The notes beneath the pieces are model-generated. The model did no database searches. It saw only the letters and a list, made by a program, of their open reading frames with translations, and was not told the origin of the DNA. From RGIG4140 sp045655105 (GTDB taxonomy: Bacteria; Pseudomonadota; Alphaproteobacteria; CAAHEQ01; UBA3637), in the NCBI GenBank assembly GCA_045655105.1, contig JAZOOQ010000046.1, positions 1 to 16,294 on the forward strand: a stretch of 16,294 nucleotides of DNA. Direction: 5' to 3'. A program made the translations under genes and the position numbers. Positions within the stretch are counted from its first letter, which is position 1. Each line of letters opens with the position of its first letter. Of this stretch, positions 6,749 through 14,376 are shown piece by piece.

Positions 6749-7833
6749 TATGATTTATCTTTTTCTTGCCCTCGTAAAAACCTATGACCTCCATGGTTTT
6801 CTTTATTAATAATAATCATTTTTTTAAATGGATATAATTCATCTACCTCCCATTTTTCAAAGTTTTCTGGAATAGCGTATTCAGGCAAAAGAATTAAAGG
6901 ATGCCCCCCCCCACGATAAATTTTATTTACAATATAAGAATTTAGCATTGATTCATCATGCCACAAAGGCATTTGATTATTTTTCATATCAATATCAGAC
7001 CATTCTCTACAGGTTTTTATTAATTTTAAAAAACCCTCACTTGTTCCACCATTAAATCCACCCATAAAATAATAATGCCCTTGACCATATGGAATATAAG
7101 CTTTTGATTTTGGATTTCGATCATACGTGAATGTATCATGATCCATTTTTAAAAATGCTCCAGGGTGGATTGTTAACATTATTTCTTGTTCTTTTGTAGG
7201 AAAAATTTCTTCATTTATTGCTGCTTGCGGCAACATTGTTCCATTTAAAAAATAAATATAATCAAATTTTTCAAGTTTTTCTTTAATTCCTTCAAAAAAG
7301 TGAAATCTTTTAAAAGTGACATAAGGCCAAGGCAATTGATCTTGATGAACTTTAACAACATTCTTTGGAACAATTAAATCATCATGATCTGTAAATAAAA
7401 AATATGTTTTTTCATGTCTAGGTAAAAAATATTTTTCTGTTTGTTTATAAAAATTCTCCCAAAAAGTAATATATTTCCCTGTTGCGATATAAAGAATTGC
7501 TATTTTTTTAGGAGTAGTATACTTTTCTTTTGATTCTTGAACAAGCATCCAAGTTGAAAAACGTTCGTTAAATAAATATGATTTATATCCATCTATAGAC
7601 ACAATAGACATAGTGTTTTTTGTTTTCCGAGCAATTGGTAGTTTCTGATATGTTTCACCCAATGTAGGAACCAACATATCATTTTTTTTATCCCAAATAT
7701 AAGATTTTATTGCACCATGATTAGATAAATAAATTGGTTCATATGGCGAAACAAGTAACCATTGCAAAAAAACAACCACAGCCAAAAATGGCAACACAAT
7801 AATTGCCATATAAAACGAAAAACCCTTTTTCAT
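6748..7833 (-). CDS. Membrane-anchored family 6 glycosyltransferase (ABO/alpha-Gal type)
   Basis: 361 residues: an N-terminal membrane anchor (about 7-28), a small strand-rich module (about 41-98), then a GT6 domain (about 108-325). GT6 hallmarks are IAILYIATGKYITFWENFYK (111-130), FLPRHEKTYFLFTDHDD (136-152), 'FDYIYFLNGT' (190-199), 'TIHPGAF', 'TYDRNPKSKAYIP', GGFNGGT (258-264) and WHDES (291-295) with the family's catalytic-site Glu (E294). Vertebrate relatives (ABO transferases, alpha-1,3-GalT) add Gal or GalNAc in alpha-1,3 linkage to a glycan. Here their metal-binding DVD is replaced by N197-G-T199; known bacterial GT6 enzymes often have NxN instead and work without metal. Anchor topology cannot be settled from sequence. 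The substrate is unknown, perhaps a surface glycan. GGGGGAAC precedes the start, and TTGACA-17-TATGAT lies upstream. Confidence 0.88.
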   Translation of the reverse strand: MKKGFSFYMAIIVLPFLAVVVFLQWLLVSPYEPIYLSNHGAIKSYIWDKKNDMLVPTLGETYQKLPIARKTKNTMSIVSIDGYKSYLFNERFSTWMLVQESKEKYTTPKKIAILYIATGKYITFWENFYKQTEKYFLPRHEKTYFLFTDHDDLIVPKNVVKVHQDQLPWPYVTFKRFHFFEGIKEKLEKFDYIYFLNGTMLPQAAINEEIFPTKEQEIMLTIHPGAFLKMDHDTFTYDRNPKSKAYIPYGQGHYYFMGGFNGGTSEGFLKLIKTCREWSDIDMKNNQMPLWHDESMLNSYIVNKIYRGGGHPLILLPEYAIPENFEKWEVDELYPFKKMIIINKENHGGHRFLRGQEKDKS

Positions 7834-7868
7834 ATAGTTCCCCCAAACTAAAACGAAATATTTTTTTA

Positions 7869-7897
7869 ATCATAACTTTTAGATTTTTCTTTGTCAA
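7869..7897 (-). promoter_or_regulatory. Promoter of the GT6 gene
   Basis: Consensus TTGACA (7897-7892 on the minus strand), 17 bases, then TATGAT (7874-7869). The leader before the ATG at 7833 is about 30 bases. Confidence 0.75.
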
Positions 7898-7924
7898 ATT
7901 AAAATCAAAAAAAACACTCGTCTT

Positions 7925-7953
7925 TTCTCTAGCAAAAAATTTTTAAATATGAT
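7925..7953 (+). promoter_or_regulatory. Possible promoter of rnhA
   Basis: TATGAT (7948-7953) has a poor -35 match (TTCTCT, 7925-7930) at 17 bases. If correct, transcription starts at about 7960, downstream of ATG 7949, which supports the start at 7985. Confidence 0.35.
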
Positions 7954-7984
7954 ATCTTTTTTTCTAAATGAAAGGATTTCATAT

Positions 7985-8425
7985 ATGAAACATGTTGATT
8001 TATATACTGATGGGGCTTGTTCAGGCAATCCAGGTCCTGGAGGATGGGGCGTTCTTCTTGTTTGTGGTGATATTCAAAAAAGCTTTTCTGGTGGCGCAAA
8101 AGAAACAACAAATAATCAAATGGAATTAACTGCGGTTATCGAAGGACTCAAAAAATTAAAAATGAGTTGCCATGTTCATATTTATACAGATAGCAAGTAT
8201 GTTTTAGAAGGGGCCACAAAATGGATATGGGGATGGAAAAAGAATAACTGGAAAAAAGCAGACAAGAAGCCTGTTTTAAATCAAGAACTTTGGCAAGCGC
8301 TAGATACTGAACTTCAAAAACATGAAATTGAATGGACATGGGTTAAAGGGCATGCAGGTCATGAGCAAAATGAACTTGTTGATAAACTTGCTTGCGAACA
8401 AAGAGATTTATTTGCCATATCTTAA
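7985..8425 (+). CDS. rnhA: Ribonuclease HI
   Basis: Cleaves the RNA strand of RNA-DNA hybrids in the cytoplasm, acting on R-loops, Okazaki primers and misincorporated ribonucleotides. From ATG 7985 the protein has 146 residues, a normal RNase HI length. All active-site residues are present: D9 in 'LYTDGACSGNPGPGGWG', E47 in 'NNQMELTA', D69 in 'IYTDSKYV', H123 in 'WVKGHAGHEQN' and D133 in 'ELVDKLA'. The basic-protrusion region 'WIWGWKKNNWKKADKKPV' (80-97) is also kept, which marks the E. coli-like substrate-binding type. An in-frame ATG at 7949 would add 12 residues, but AAAGGA at 7971-7976 sits 8 bases before 7985 and the family starts there. It converges with the DsbD-like gene with only 5 bases between stop codons and no clear terminator. 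Confidence 0.97.
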   Translation: MKHVDLYTDGACSGNPGPGGWGVLLVCGDIQKSFSGGAKETTNNQMELTAVIEGLKKLKMSCHVHIYTDSKYVLEGATKWIWGWKKNNWKKADKKPVLNQELWQALDTELQKHEIEWTWVKGHAGHEQNELVDKLACEQRDLFAIS

Positions 8426-8430
8426 AAAGG

Positions 8431-10200
8431 TTATTCCTCATTAAAAAGAGGTGGTAAATTTTCTTTTTCTTGAGGCATAACTTTTTTAAAGAATGGATAC
8501 CACTCTTCAATTGGAATAAGCCCATTAATTCTTTCAGGATAAACTTGATTTTTTCCAAATAAAAGACCTTGTGTTTTAAGAGGTAGTTTATTGTCTTTTA
8601 AAAACTTCTTGGCGCGATCATCAGTTGCATCCAATCTCAAAAACAAAATTTCATCTTTTTTATAGTCAGTAAAATGTTTTAGATAATATGAAAATGACAA
8701 CTCATTTAAAAAACAAGATAAACAAAGTCCTCGTTCAACCGAAAGATACATAGGTTGATTTTCTTTTCTTAAAGAGTCAATTGTTTCGGGCTGTGTTTTA
8801 ACTGATGCAGCTGCAAAAACAGAAACAATAAGCCAAATTAACAAAACAATTTGAGGAATACGAATTAAAACAGGATATTGTTTTAATTTTCTAAGCGCTC
8901 CAAATAAAGCTGGATATTTTTTAAAAATTACAAATGGCAACAAACCAATAAAAAACCATATTGCAAATAAAATAAAAATATATCCTTTTGCACTTGAAAA
9001 TGAAACAAGGGTTTCATTCAAATACGGCTTAGGTAATAAGAAGAAAAATAAAATTCCCATACCGATATTAAATTTTGGTCGATATAACAACCAAGCAAGT
9101 GTTAAAAATGAAATAACAATAAAAACACCATAAACTTCAAAAAAAGCAACGCATTCTGGATAAAAATAAAATAAAATGGCTAGGCATAAAAACAAGAACC
9201 CAAAAGATTTTTTAATAAGATTAATCCTCTTTACAAGAGTTTCTTTTTTATCAGGCAAAGACAAAAACAAATAAAATAAAGGCGAAAGGAAGAAAAGAAG
9301 AACCCCCGAAACGAAAGGATTCAACCAATTCAATTTCTCACTTAAAAAGATATATGATCCTTGTTGGGGCATAACAGTTGTTTCAAAAATACCAGCTGAA
9401 GAAATTAAGGTAATCAAAAAAGAATCCGGCATCTTTGTTGTGTTTGTTTTAATAAGCAATGATGCCTGATTATCTTTAAAATCTTTTTGAATAACATCAA
9501 AAACTTCTAATTCTTCAGACTGCAAATTCAAAAAAGATACATCTTGATTAAATGTTGCAATCAACTGAACATGATTTTCATCAATAATATTCCAAGATAC
9601 TTCAACTTCTTTGTTTTTGGGTTGTCTAACAGCCAATTGAAATTGACGCATCATTTTAGAACAAATATCAGTTGGATATTTTGAATTATTTTTAAGTAAA
9701 AGAGACAAATCCAACATTTCATCAACACAAACTTCCCCTTTGCAAGCTTTTATGGGAAATTTTTTATTTAAGTTAAATTCTTGAGTGCCTTCTTTTAAAA
9801 AATAAATGAGTGAAAAATAAACTTCTTTTTTATAACCAGTAAACCTATGTTCGTTTAAACTTGAAATAGGATATAAAATTTCTTCTTTTAAAATTTCTTT
9901 ATTATCCGAAGATGGGATCATTGGTTTTTCTAAAATCCATCCCTCATCTAACAATCCTTCAATCATCAAAAATAAAGAATAATTTTTCGGTATTCCACCA
10001 CTACAAGAAATTAAACGAAATTTTCCAATATTTGTCTCTTGATAATCACCCAACCCTTTTCGACCAGTAAAAAGCCCTTGTTCTACAAAGGCCTCTTTAT
10101 CAAAAAGGGGAACTGAACCAGCTTCTAAAGGCATGCTTGTTTGAGCAAAACATGCAAAAACTTGAAATAAAAAGCATAAAAATACTAAAAAATACCTCAT
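8431..10200 (-). CDS. DsbD/ScsB-like thiol-disulfide protein with degenerate membrane core
   Basis: 589 residues from ATG 10200, laid out like DsbD/ScsB proteins that carry electrons across the inner membrane to periplasmic thiol proteins. Seen: a signal peptide (1-20, ending 'VFACFAQ'); a periplasmic N-domain (about 21-285) with the cysteine pair C153/C158 in 'ACKGEVC'; about six membrane helices (295-465); and a C-terminal thioredoxin-like domain with the motif C493-L-S-C496 followed by 'DEILFLRLDATDDRAKKFL'. Odd: the usual MPC(V/T)-P and SPCTAPL segments of the membrane domain, with its two redox cysteines, are not there. 'LLFFLSPLFYLFLSL' stands where the first is expected, and the only membrane cysteines are C339 and C350 in other contexts. 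Electron transfer across the membrane may be lost or rewired. The frame extends to TTG 10275, but ATG 10200 gives the clean signal peptide. Confidence 0.75.
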   Translation of the reverse strand: MRYFLVFLCFLFQVFACFAQTSMPLEAGSVPLFDKEAFVEQGLFTGRKGLGDYQETNIGKFRLISCSGGIPKNYSLFLMIEGLLDEGWILEKPMIPSSDNKEILKEEILYPISSLNEHRFTGYKKEVYFSLIYFLKEGTQEFNLNKKFPIKACKGEVCVDEMLDLSLLLKNNSKYPTDICSKMMRQFQLAVRQPKNKEVEVSWNIIDENHVQLIATFNQDVSFLNLQSEELEVFDVIQKDFKDNQASLLIKTNTTKMPDSFLITLISSAGIFETTVMPQQGSYIFLSEKLNWLNPFVSGVLLFFLSPLFYLFLSLPDKKETLVKRINLIKKSFGFLFLCLAILFYFYPECVAFFEVYGVFIVISFLTLAWLLYRPKFNIGMGILFFFLLPKPYLNETLVSFSSAKGYIFILFAIWFFIGLLPFVIFKKYPALFGALRKLKQYPVLIRIPQIVLLIWLIVSVFAAASVKTQPETIDSLRKENQPMYLSVERGLCLSCFLNELSFSYYLKHFTDYKKDEILFLRLDATDDRAKKFLKDNKLPLKTQGLLFGKNQVYPERINGLIPIEEWYPFFKKVMPQEKENLPPLFNEE

Positions 10201-10207
10201 AAGGCCC

Positions 10208-10236
10208 ACTATAACAAAAAAAAACTTGATTGTCTT
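10208..10236 (-). promoter_or_regulatory. Possible promoter of the DsbD-like gene
   Basis: AAGACA (10236-10231 on the minus strand), 17 bases, then TATAGT (10213-10208). Initiation would fall at about 10201, one base before the ATG, so the mRNA may be leaderless; no Shine-Dalgarno is seen. The -35 box overlaps that proposed for infC. Confidence 0.4.
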
Positions 10237-10259
10237 TAAAAAAATGTGTAAATTATAGA
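10226..10259 (+). promoter_or_regulatory. Probable infC promoter region
   Basis: Two overlapping readings are possible: TTGATT (10226-10231)-17-TAAATT (10249-10254), or TTGTCT (10230-10235)-18-TATAGA (10254-10259). Each box has four of six consensus bases, so the exact hexamers are uncertain. Confidence 0.4.
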
Positions 10260-10280
10260 GGATTTTTATTAACAATTAAT

Positions 10281-10285
10281 GGAGG
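10281..10285 (+). promoter_or_regulatory. Shine-Dalgarno that decides the infC start
   Basis: GGAGG is the only good ribosome-binding site here. It overlaps the upstream ATG at 10279 by one base and so cannot serve it. It sits 5 bases before ATT 10291 and 17 before ATG 10303, which favours ATT. Confidence 0.65.
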
Positions 10286-10290
10286 CTCGT

Positions 10291-10833
10291 ATTAAACCGA
10301 ATATGTCAAACGCTCAACACGATGATAAGAATAATCCAAGAATCAATGAGCAAATTACAAATCCGCAAGTTCGATTAATTTTATCCACAGGTGAAAATAT
10401 CGGAATTATATCCACAAAAGAAGCGCTTAAAAAAGCAGAAGAAGCTGGTTTAGATTTAATTGAAATTGCACCAAATGATTCGTGTCCAGTATGTAAGATT
10501 TTAGATTTCGGCAAATATAAATACGAGATGCAAAAAAGAAAAGCGGACGCACGAAAAAAACAAAAAACCGTTGAAGTTAAAGAAATTAAATTTACATCTA
10601 ATATCGGCGAAAATGATTATTTGGTTAAAATGCGTGCCGCTAAACGCTTTTTAGAAAGTGGTAATAAAGTTAAATTTACACTTCGTTTCCGTGGAAGAGA
10701 AATGTCTTATGTTGATCTTGGAACAGAAGTTTTAAAAAGAGCTATTTCTGATTTAGAGGGCGTTGGTAAAGTTGAATCTGAACCAAAATTAGAAGGCCGT
10801 CAAATGGGAATGATGATGGCTCCCAATAAATAA
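10291..10833 (+). CDS. infC: Translation initiation factor IF-3, probable AUU start
   Basis: Binds the 30S subunit, prevents premature 50S joining and rejects non-AUG start codons. 180 residues from ATT 10291. The N-domain has 'PRINEQITNPQVRLILSTGE' and 'IISTKEALKKAEEAGLDLIEI', the linker is Lys-rich (KYKYEMQKRKADARKKQK), and the C-domain has 'VKEIKFTSNIGENDYLVK' and 'KFTLRFRGREM', all canonical. The frame is open from ATG 10279, but GGAGG at 10281-10285 lies 5 bases before ATT. Starting there gives M-K-P-N-M-S..., like E. coli IF-3, whose AUU start (AUU AAA) lets the protein repress its own translation. ATG 10303 is a weaker alternative. The gene is not followed by rpmI-rplT, as in many alphaproteobacteria. 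A terminator follows. Confidence 0.95.
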   Translation: MKPNMSNAQHDDKNNPRINEQITNPQVRLILSTGENIGIISTKEALKKAEEAGLDLIEIAPNDSCPVCKILDFGKYKYEMQKRKADARKKQKTVEVKEIKFTSNIGENDYLVKMRAAKRFLESGNKVKFTLRFRGREMSYVDLGTEVLKRAISDLEGVGKVESEPKLEGRQMGMMMAPNK

Positions 10834-10855
10834 AAACCAAATTCATATATAATTT

Positions 10856-10882
10856 AGCCCCATTTCAAATGGGGCTTTTTTT
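10856..10882 (+). terminator. Terminator of infC
   Basis: AGCCCCAT (10856-10863) pairs with ATGGGGCT (10869-10876) around TTCAA, followed by a T run. Confidence 0.9.
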
Positions 10883-10888
10883 AACACA

Positions 10889-10917
10889 TTGACTTTTTTA
10901 AGTTTTTTTGATATAAT
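10889..10917 (+). promoter_or_regulatory. Promoter of the methyltransferase-like gene
   Basis: TTGACT (10889-10894), exactly 17 bases, then a perfect TATAAT (10912-10917). It begins just after the infC terminator and is one of the best promoters in the window. Confidence 0.8.
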
Positions 10918-10957
10918 AGCGTTATAAAACAATAAGTTATTAAAAACATCAAAAAAA

Positions 10958-11548
10958 ATGCGCAAAAAACATTATTATGACCAAAAATATAGTTATACCT
11001 ATCCTGTTTTAAGATGGGATGGTTTTTGGGTGTTTTGCACATTACCAGTTAAAGAAATTGCAAAAATTTATGAAAACGAAACAGGAAAAAAACCAACCTC
11101 TTTTTTTGATTGTGGTTGCGCAACTGGTGAACTTTTAAAACAAGCTGAAAAGATGAATATGCATGTTCAAGGGATAGATATTAAAAGGTATCCTTCTATT
11201 TTTAGCCCTTCTCATCCAAACATAGAAATAGTTTCAATTCTTAACTATCAAAAACCAATTCAACATGATATTGTTTTTTTAAATGGCACCCTCACCTATT
11301 TAACAGAAAAAGAAGTTGATGTGGCATTACAAAAATTTAAATCCGCTGGTCTTGTTATTGCAATTCATAACACCGTTGAAGATGATGAAAAGGCTGGTGG
11401 CTCCGAATATCGCGATCCCAAACCTGGAAAACCTCGTTTAATTAAACGCCAAGAATGGTGGGTTAAAAAGTTTCAATCAAACGGATTTGAAGCAAAGTAT
11501 GATCCAAAAACAGATTGCTTTATTGCAAAATCCAAAGAAAGAGAATAA
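10958..11548 (+). CDS. Class I SAM-dependent methyltransferase-like protein
   Basis: 196 residues with a Rossmann methyltransferase core. Motif I is 'SFFDCGCATGELL' (48-60, GxGxxxG-like as D51-C-G-C-A-T-G57). The acidic end of strand 2 is 'VQGIDIKRYP' with D74, the likely ribose-hydroxyl ligand. A motif IV-like strand is 'DIVFLNGTLTYL', followed by 'AGLVIAIHNTVEDDE'. The N-terminus 'KKHYYDQKYSYTYPVLRWDG' is aromatic-rich and may contact substrate. There is no membrane segment. The substrate (protein, nucleic acid or small molecule) cannot be read. The start has no clear Shine-Dalgarno, but a strong promoter lies 41 bases upstream. It converges with the 399-aa gene, with 7 bases between the stop codons and no clear terminator. 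Confidence 0.8.
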   Translation: MRKKHYYDQKYSYTYPVLRWDGFWVFCTLPVKEIAKIYENETGKKPTSFFDCGCATGELLKQAEKMNMHVQGIDIKRYPSIFSPSHPNIEIVSILNYQKPIQHDIVFLNGTLTYLTEKEVDVALQKFKSAGLVIAIHNTVEDDEKAGGSEYRDPKPGKPRLIKRQEWWVKKFQSNGFEAKYDPKTDCFIAKSKERE

Positions 11549-11555
11549 TCTTTTT

Positions 11556-12755
11556 CTAATATTTAATATTTTGTCTTGATAATGAAAAAAGATTTTTAAA
11601 AAACAGCAAACAACCATTCGGTATTTTTTTTAAACAAGGTGTTTTTAATTCTAGATCTAAACTTTCTTTATTAAAGTGCCCTTTTTGAATCAAATCAAAA
11701 AGATGACCTGCATATGCTAAAACATAAATTGCCTCTTTTGTTGCAATATCTTTATAAGATTTAATTACTTGTTTTACACACCAAGACCTTTCAGAGGAGC
11801 TTTCAGCATTATTTTGAATAAGGGATTCCCTTAATTCATCTTTAAATTGAATTTTTGCAATCTCTTTGGCATCCGATGGCAAAATATCCTTATAAAAATA
11901 TTTTTCAATAAATTCATTAGTATATTGTGCTGTATAATCATAAGATTTACCCAACGGCATTCCCCCTAACAAAACCTTTGTTGGGGCTAAATCAAACTCA
12001 CCCGTTTTCCATTCCACTTGATCAACTTTAACCCAATAATTCTGATCAAATAAAACAGGGCAAGCATTTGAAAGAAGAAATTCATATCCAACACTTGTTC
12101 TTGAAACATCAACACGTTTTTTCCAATAATTTGGTAACTCATGATCCAACACATATCTTGCCGTTACACAAACATATTTTTCACCATGATACATAACTTC
12201 AGGAACATGCTCATACCAAAGCTGAGCAGTTGGAGACATAGAACCCCAAAAATTCCTGCCATTTGAAATAAATCCTGCCTCATGATTTCGATTGCTTTCT
12301 TCATAATAAGGGGCAACAATCTTGTTAAATGTATATGTTTTCCCTGTTGGATATAATAAGCCAATTTCATCTAATCTTTTGGATGTTTCTTTATCAGCAA
12401 GCATCATTGGATATTCACCGAATGAAACCGTTAACCCTGGTTGCAATTCATTTTTTAAATTTGTTAATAACTGATTTAAATCCTTTGGTAAAACTTTTTT
12501 ATCCAACAAAGGGGCCAAACCCAAATTTTTGCTTATATTTAAAACGGCTGTTTTTGAACCATCTGGATTTTTGATTTGCATGGCAAGCAAATCATCATCA
12601 TTTGTAAAACCATTATCCCATAGGGAAACTTTTTGTTCTTGAATCAATCTCTTAGAATCTGTTTTTGAAAAACATGATCTATTGAGTCTTGCTCCCAAAA
12701 TACCAGCCAAATCTGTTGCCACAAATGCTTGATTTGAAAAATTAAAGATATTCAT
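11556..12755 (-). CDS. Hypothetical protein co-transcribed with ffh, 399 aa
   Basis: I do not recognise this family. It looks soluble, with no signal peptide or convincing membrane helix; only the C-terminal end ('NGCLLFFKNLFSLSRQN') is somewhat hydrophobic. The composition is balanced and globular, with many aromatic residues in the middle ('NRNHEAGFISNGRNFWGSMS', 'LWYEHVPEVMYHGEKYVCV'), 'VLLGGMPLGKSYDY' near 265-280, and a helical last third. It begins 7 bases after the ffh stop. Its AAAGGAAA Shine-Dalgarno overlaps the last ffh codons, so it is probably translated from the ffh mRNA, possibly with translational coupling. Linkage to the signal recognition particle gene may be chance or may hint at a role in protein export; nothing in the sequence proves it. 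Confidence 0.85.
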   Translation of the reverse strand: MNIFNFSNQAFVATDLAGILGARLNRSCFSKTDSKRLIQEQKVSLWDNGFTNDDDLLAMQIKNPDGSKTAVLNISKNLGLAPLLDKKVLPKDLNQLLTNLKNELQPGLTVSFGEYPMMLADKETSKRLDEIGLLYPTGKTYTFNKIVAPYYEESNRNHEAGFISNGRNFWGSMSPTAQLWYEHVPEVMYHGEKYVCVTARYVLDHELPNYWKKRVDVSRTSVGYEFLLSNACPVLFDQNYWVKVDQVEWKTGEFDLAPTKVLLGGMPLGKSYDYTAQYTNEFIEKYFYKDILPSDAKEIAKIQFKDELRESLIQNNAESSSERSWCVKQVIKSYKDIATKEAIYVLAYAGHLFDLIQKGHFNKESLDLELKTPCLKKIPNGCLLFFKNLFSLSRQNIKY

Positions 12756-12762
12756 AAAAAAA

Positions 12763-14268
12763 TTATTTTCCTTTTAACATCTTTTCCAATTCGCTCATAT
12801 CTGGCATTTGCCCATTTTTCATCATGCTTTGCAATTCACTCATATTTGGCATACCATTTTTACCCATCATCCCTTGAAGCGCGCTCATATCAGGCATTGA
12901 ATTACCACCCATCATTCCTTTTAAAGCAGACATGCCTCCAAATTTTTTAAGCATTCCCATCATCCCAAACGGGCTCATTTTTTTCATCTTTTTCATCACT
13001 GTTGCCATTTGCTCATATTGTTTTAACAAACGGTTCACATCATTAACACTTACTCCCGCTCCATTTGCAATTCGAATTTTTCTGGAAGCTTTTAAAAGAT
13101 CTGGATTTTTGCGTTCTTTTTCTGTCATTGAAAGAATAATTGCTTGCTGACGTAACACCAACTTATTGTCAATTCCTGCCGCTTCAATTTTATCTTGCAT
13201 TTTACTAAGCCCTGGAATCATTTTCATCACGCCTTTAATATCTCCCATGTTGGAAATTTGACGCATTTGGGAAAGCATATCATTCAAATCAAAGCGACCA
13301 CTCATCATTCGTTCAGCAGTGTTCATTGCTTCTTCTTGATTAATCTTTTCCATGGCCGTTTCAACAAGACCAACAACATCTCCCATGCCTAAAATGCGTT
13401 CTGCAATTCTATTGGCATCAAAAACTTCTAAAGCATCAGCTTTTTCCCCAACTCCTAAATATTGAATCGGAACACCCGTTATTTCTCGCATAGAAAGAGC
13501 GGCGCCCCCTCTTGCATCCCCATCAATTCTGGTTAAAATAAGACCTGTAATCCCTATTTTTTCATTAAACTCTTTTGCAACTGTAACAGCATCTTGCCCC
13601 ATTAAAGAATCCACAACTAAAAGTGTTTCTTTTGGCATTGATAAATCTCTGATTTTTTGAACTTCTTGCATCATCTCTTCGTCAATATGCAAGCGCCCTG
13701 CCGTATCTAAAATCAAAACATCATACAACTCTTCTTTTGCAGTTTTTAAGGCTCTTTTTGTAATTTCGATTGGATTTTCTTTTTTTATAATTGGCAAAAC
13801 AGATAAATCATTTTTTTCACCCAATTCACTTAATTGTTCTTGTGCGGCAGGTCTATATGTATCCAAACTTGCAAGTAAAACTTTTTTGCCCTCTTTCTTT
13901 AATCGTTTGGCAAGTTTTGCCGAAGAAGTTGTTTTTCCCGATCCTTGAAGACCAACCATTAAAACAACATTTTGTTGATATTGAATTAAATTAAGTGGTG
14001 TTGAAGTTCCTAATAACTGAACTAATTCATCATGAACAATTTTAACAACCATCTGAGCTGGCGAAATAGACTTAACAACCTGCTCCCCAACTGCTTTTTC
14101 CTTGACTTTTTGAATAAATGTTTTAACAACAGGTAAAGCAACATCAGCCTCCAACAACGCGATCTTAATTTCACGCATTGTTTCATCAACTGAACTTTGA
14201 GTTAAAATCCCACGTTTTGTTAATTTATCAAACGCTTTTGATAATCTATCTGCTAAGCCTTGAAACAT
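12763..14268 (-). CDS. ffh: Signal recognition particle protein Ffh
   Basis: SRP54-type GTPase that with 4.5S RNA binds signal sequences on ribosomes and, through FtsY, delivers inner-membrane proteins. 501 residues, against about 450 in E. coli. Seen: the N helical bundle (MFQGLADRLSKAFDKLTKRG); the G domain with P-loop GLQGSGKTT (106-114), DTYRPAAQ (136-143), DTAGR (188-192), 'TRIDGDARGG' (from 246) and 'LGVGEKADALEVFD'; then the Met-rich M domain with the RNA-binding 'SRKIRIANGAGVSV'. The tail from 446 to 501 is a 15-residue repeat, nearly four copies (MSALQGMMGKNGMPN type). ATG 14283 is in frame, but AAAGGA is placed for ATG 14268, where homologues start. A TTGACT-17-TATAAA promoter lies upstream. 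It leads a two-gene operon. Confidence 0.97.
   Translation of the reverse strand: MFQGLADRLSKAFDKLTKRGILTQSSVDETMREIKIALLEADVALPVVKTFIQKVKEKAVGEQVVKSISPAQMVVKIVHDELVQLLGTSTPLNLIQYQQNVVLMVGLQGSGKTTSSAKLAKRLKKEGKKVLLASLDTYRPAAQEQLSELGEKNDLSVLPIIKKENPIEITKRALKTAKEELYDVLILDTAGRLHIDEEMMQEVQKIRDLSMPKETLLVVDSLMGQDAVTVAKEFNEKIGITGLILTRIDGDARGGAALSMREITGVPIQYLGVGEKADALEVFDANRIAERILGMGDVVGLVETAMEKINQEEAMNTAERMMSGRFDLNDMLSQMRQISNMGDIKGVMKMIPGLSKMQDKIEAAGIDNKLVLRQQAIILSMTEKERKNPDLLKASRKIRIANGAGVSVNDVNRLLKQYEQMATVMKKMKKMSPFGMMGMLKKFGGMSALKGMMGGNSMPDMSALQGMMGKNGMPNMSELQSMMKNGQMPDMSELEKMLKGK
12766..12933 (-). repeat. 45-bp / 15-residue tandem repeat in the ffh 3' end
   Basis: Residues 446-460, 461-475, 476-490 and 491-501 align without gaps: MSALKGMMGGNSMPD, MSALQGMMGKNGMPN, MSELQSMMKNGQMPD, MSELEKMLKGK. 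The DNA is diverged between units, so the repeat is not a recent slippage event. Confidence 0.9.
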
Positions 14269-14296
14269 AATAAATCCTTTCATTTTTGTTTGTTTA

Positions 14297-14325
14297 TTTA
14301 TAGTTTAAACAGACAAAAAAGTCAA
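14297..14325 (-). promoter_or_regulatory. Promoter of the ffh operon
   Basis: TTGACT (14325-14320 on the minus strand), 17 bases, then TATAAA (14302-14297). Initiation is expected at about 14290, with a leader of about 22 bases before ATG 14268. Confidence 0.7.
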
Positions 14326-14376
14326 AGATTCTCTAAATAAAATTCCTTTTTTATGATATTTTAAACACAAATAACT

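Noticed and set aside
10201..10275. TTG at 10275 as the start of the DsbD-like protein
   Set aside because: It would put 25 extra residues before a clean signal peptide and would overlap the proposed promoters for both divergent genes.
10279..10281. ATG at 10279 as the infC start
   Set aside because: The GGAGG ribosome-binding site overlaps this codon; the only upstream purine run (AGAGG, about 10257-10261) is 17 or more bases away, which is too far.
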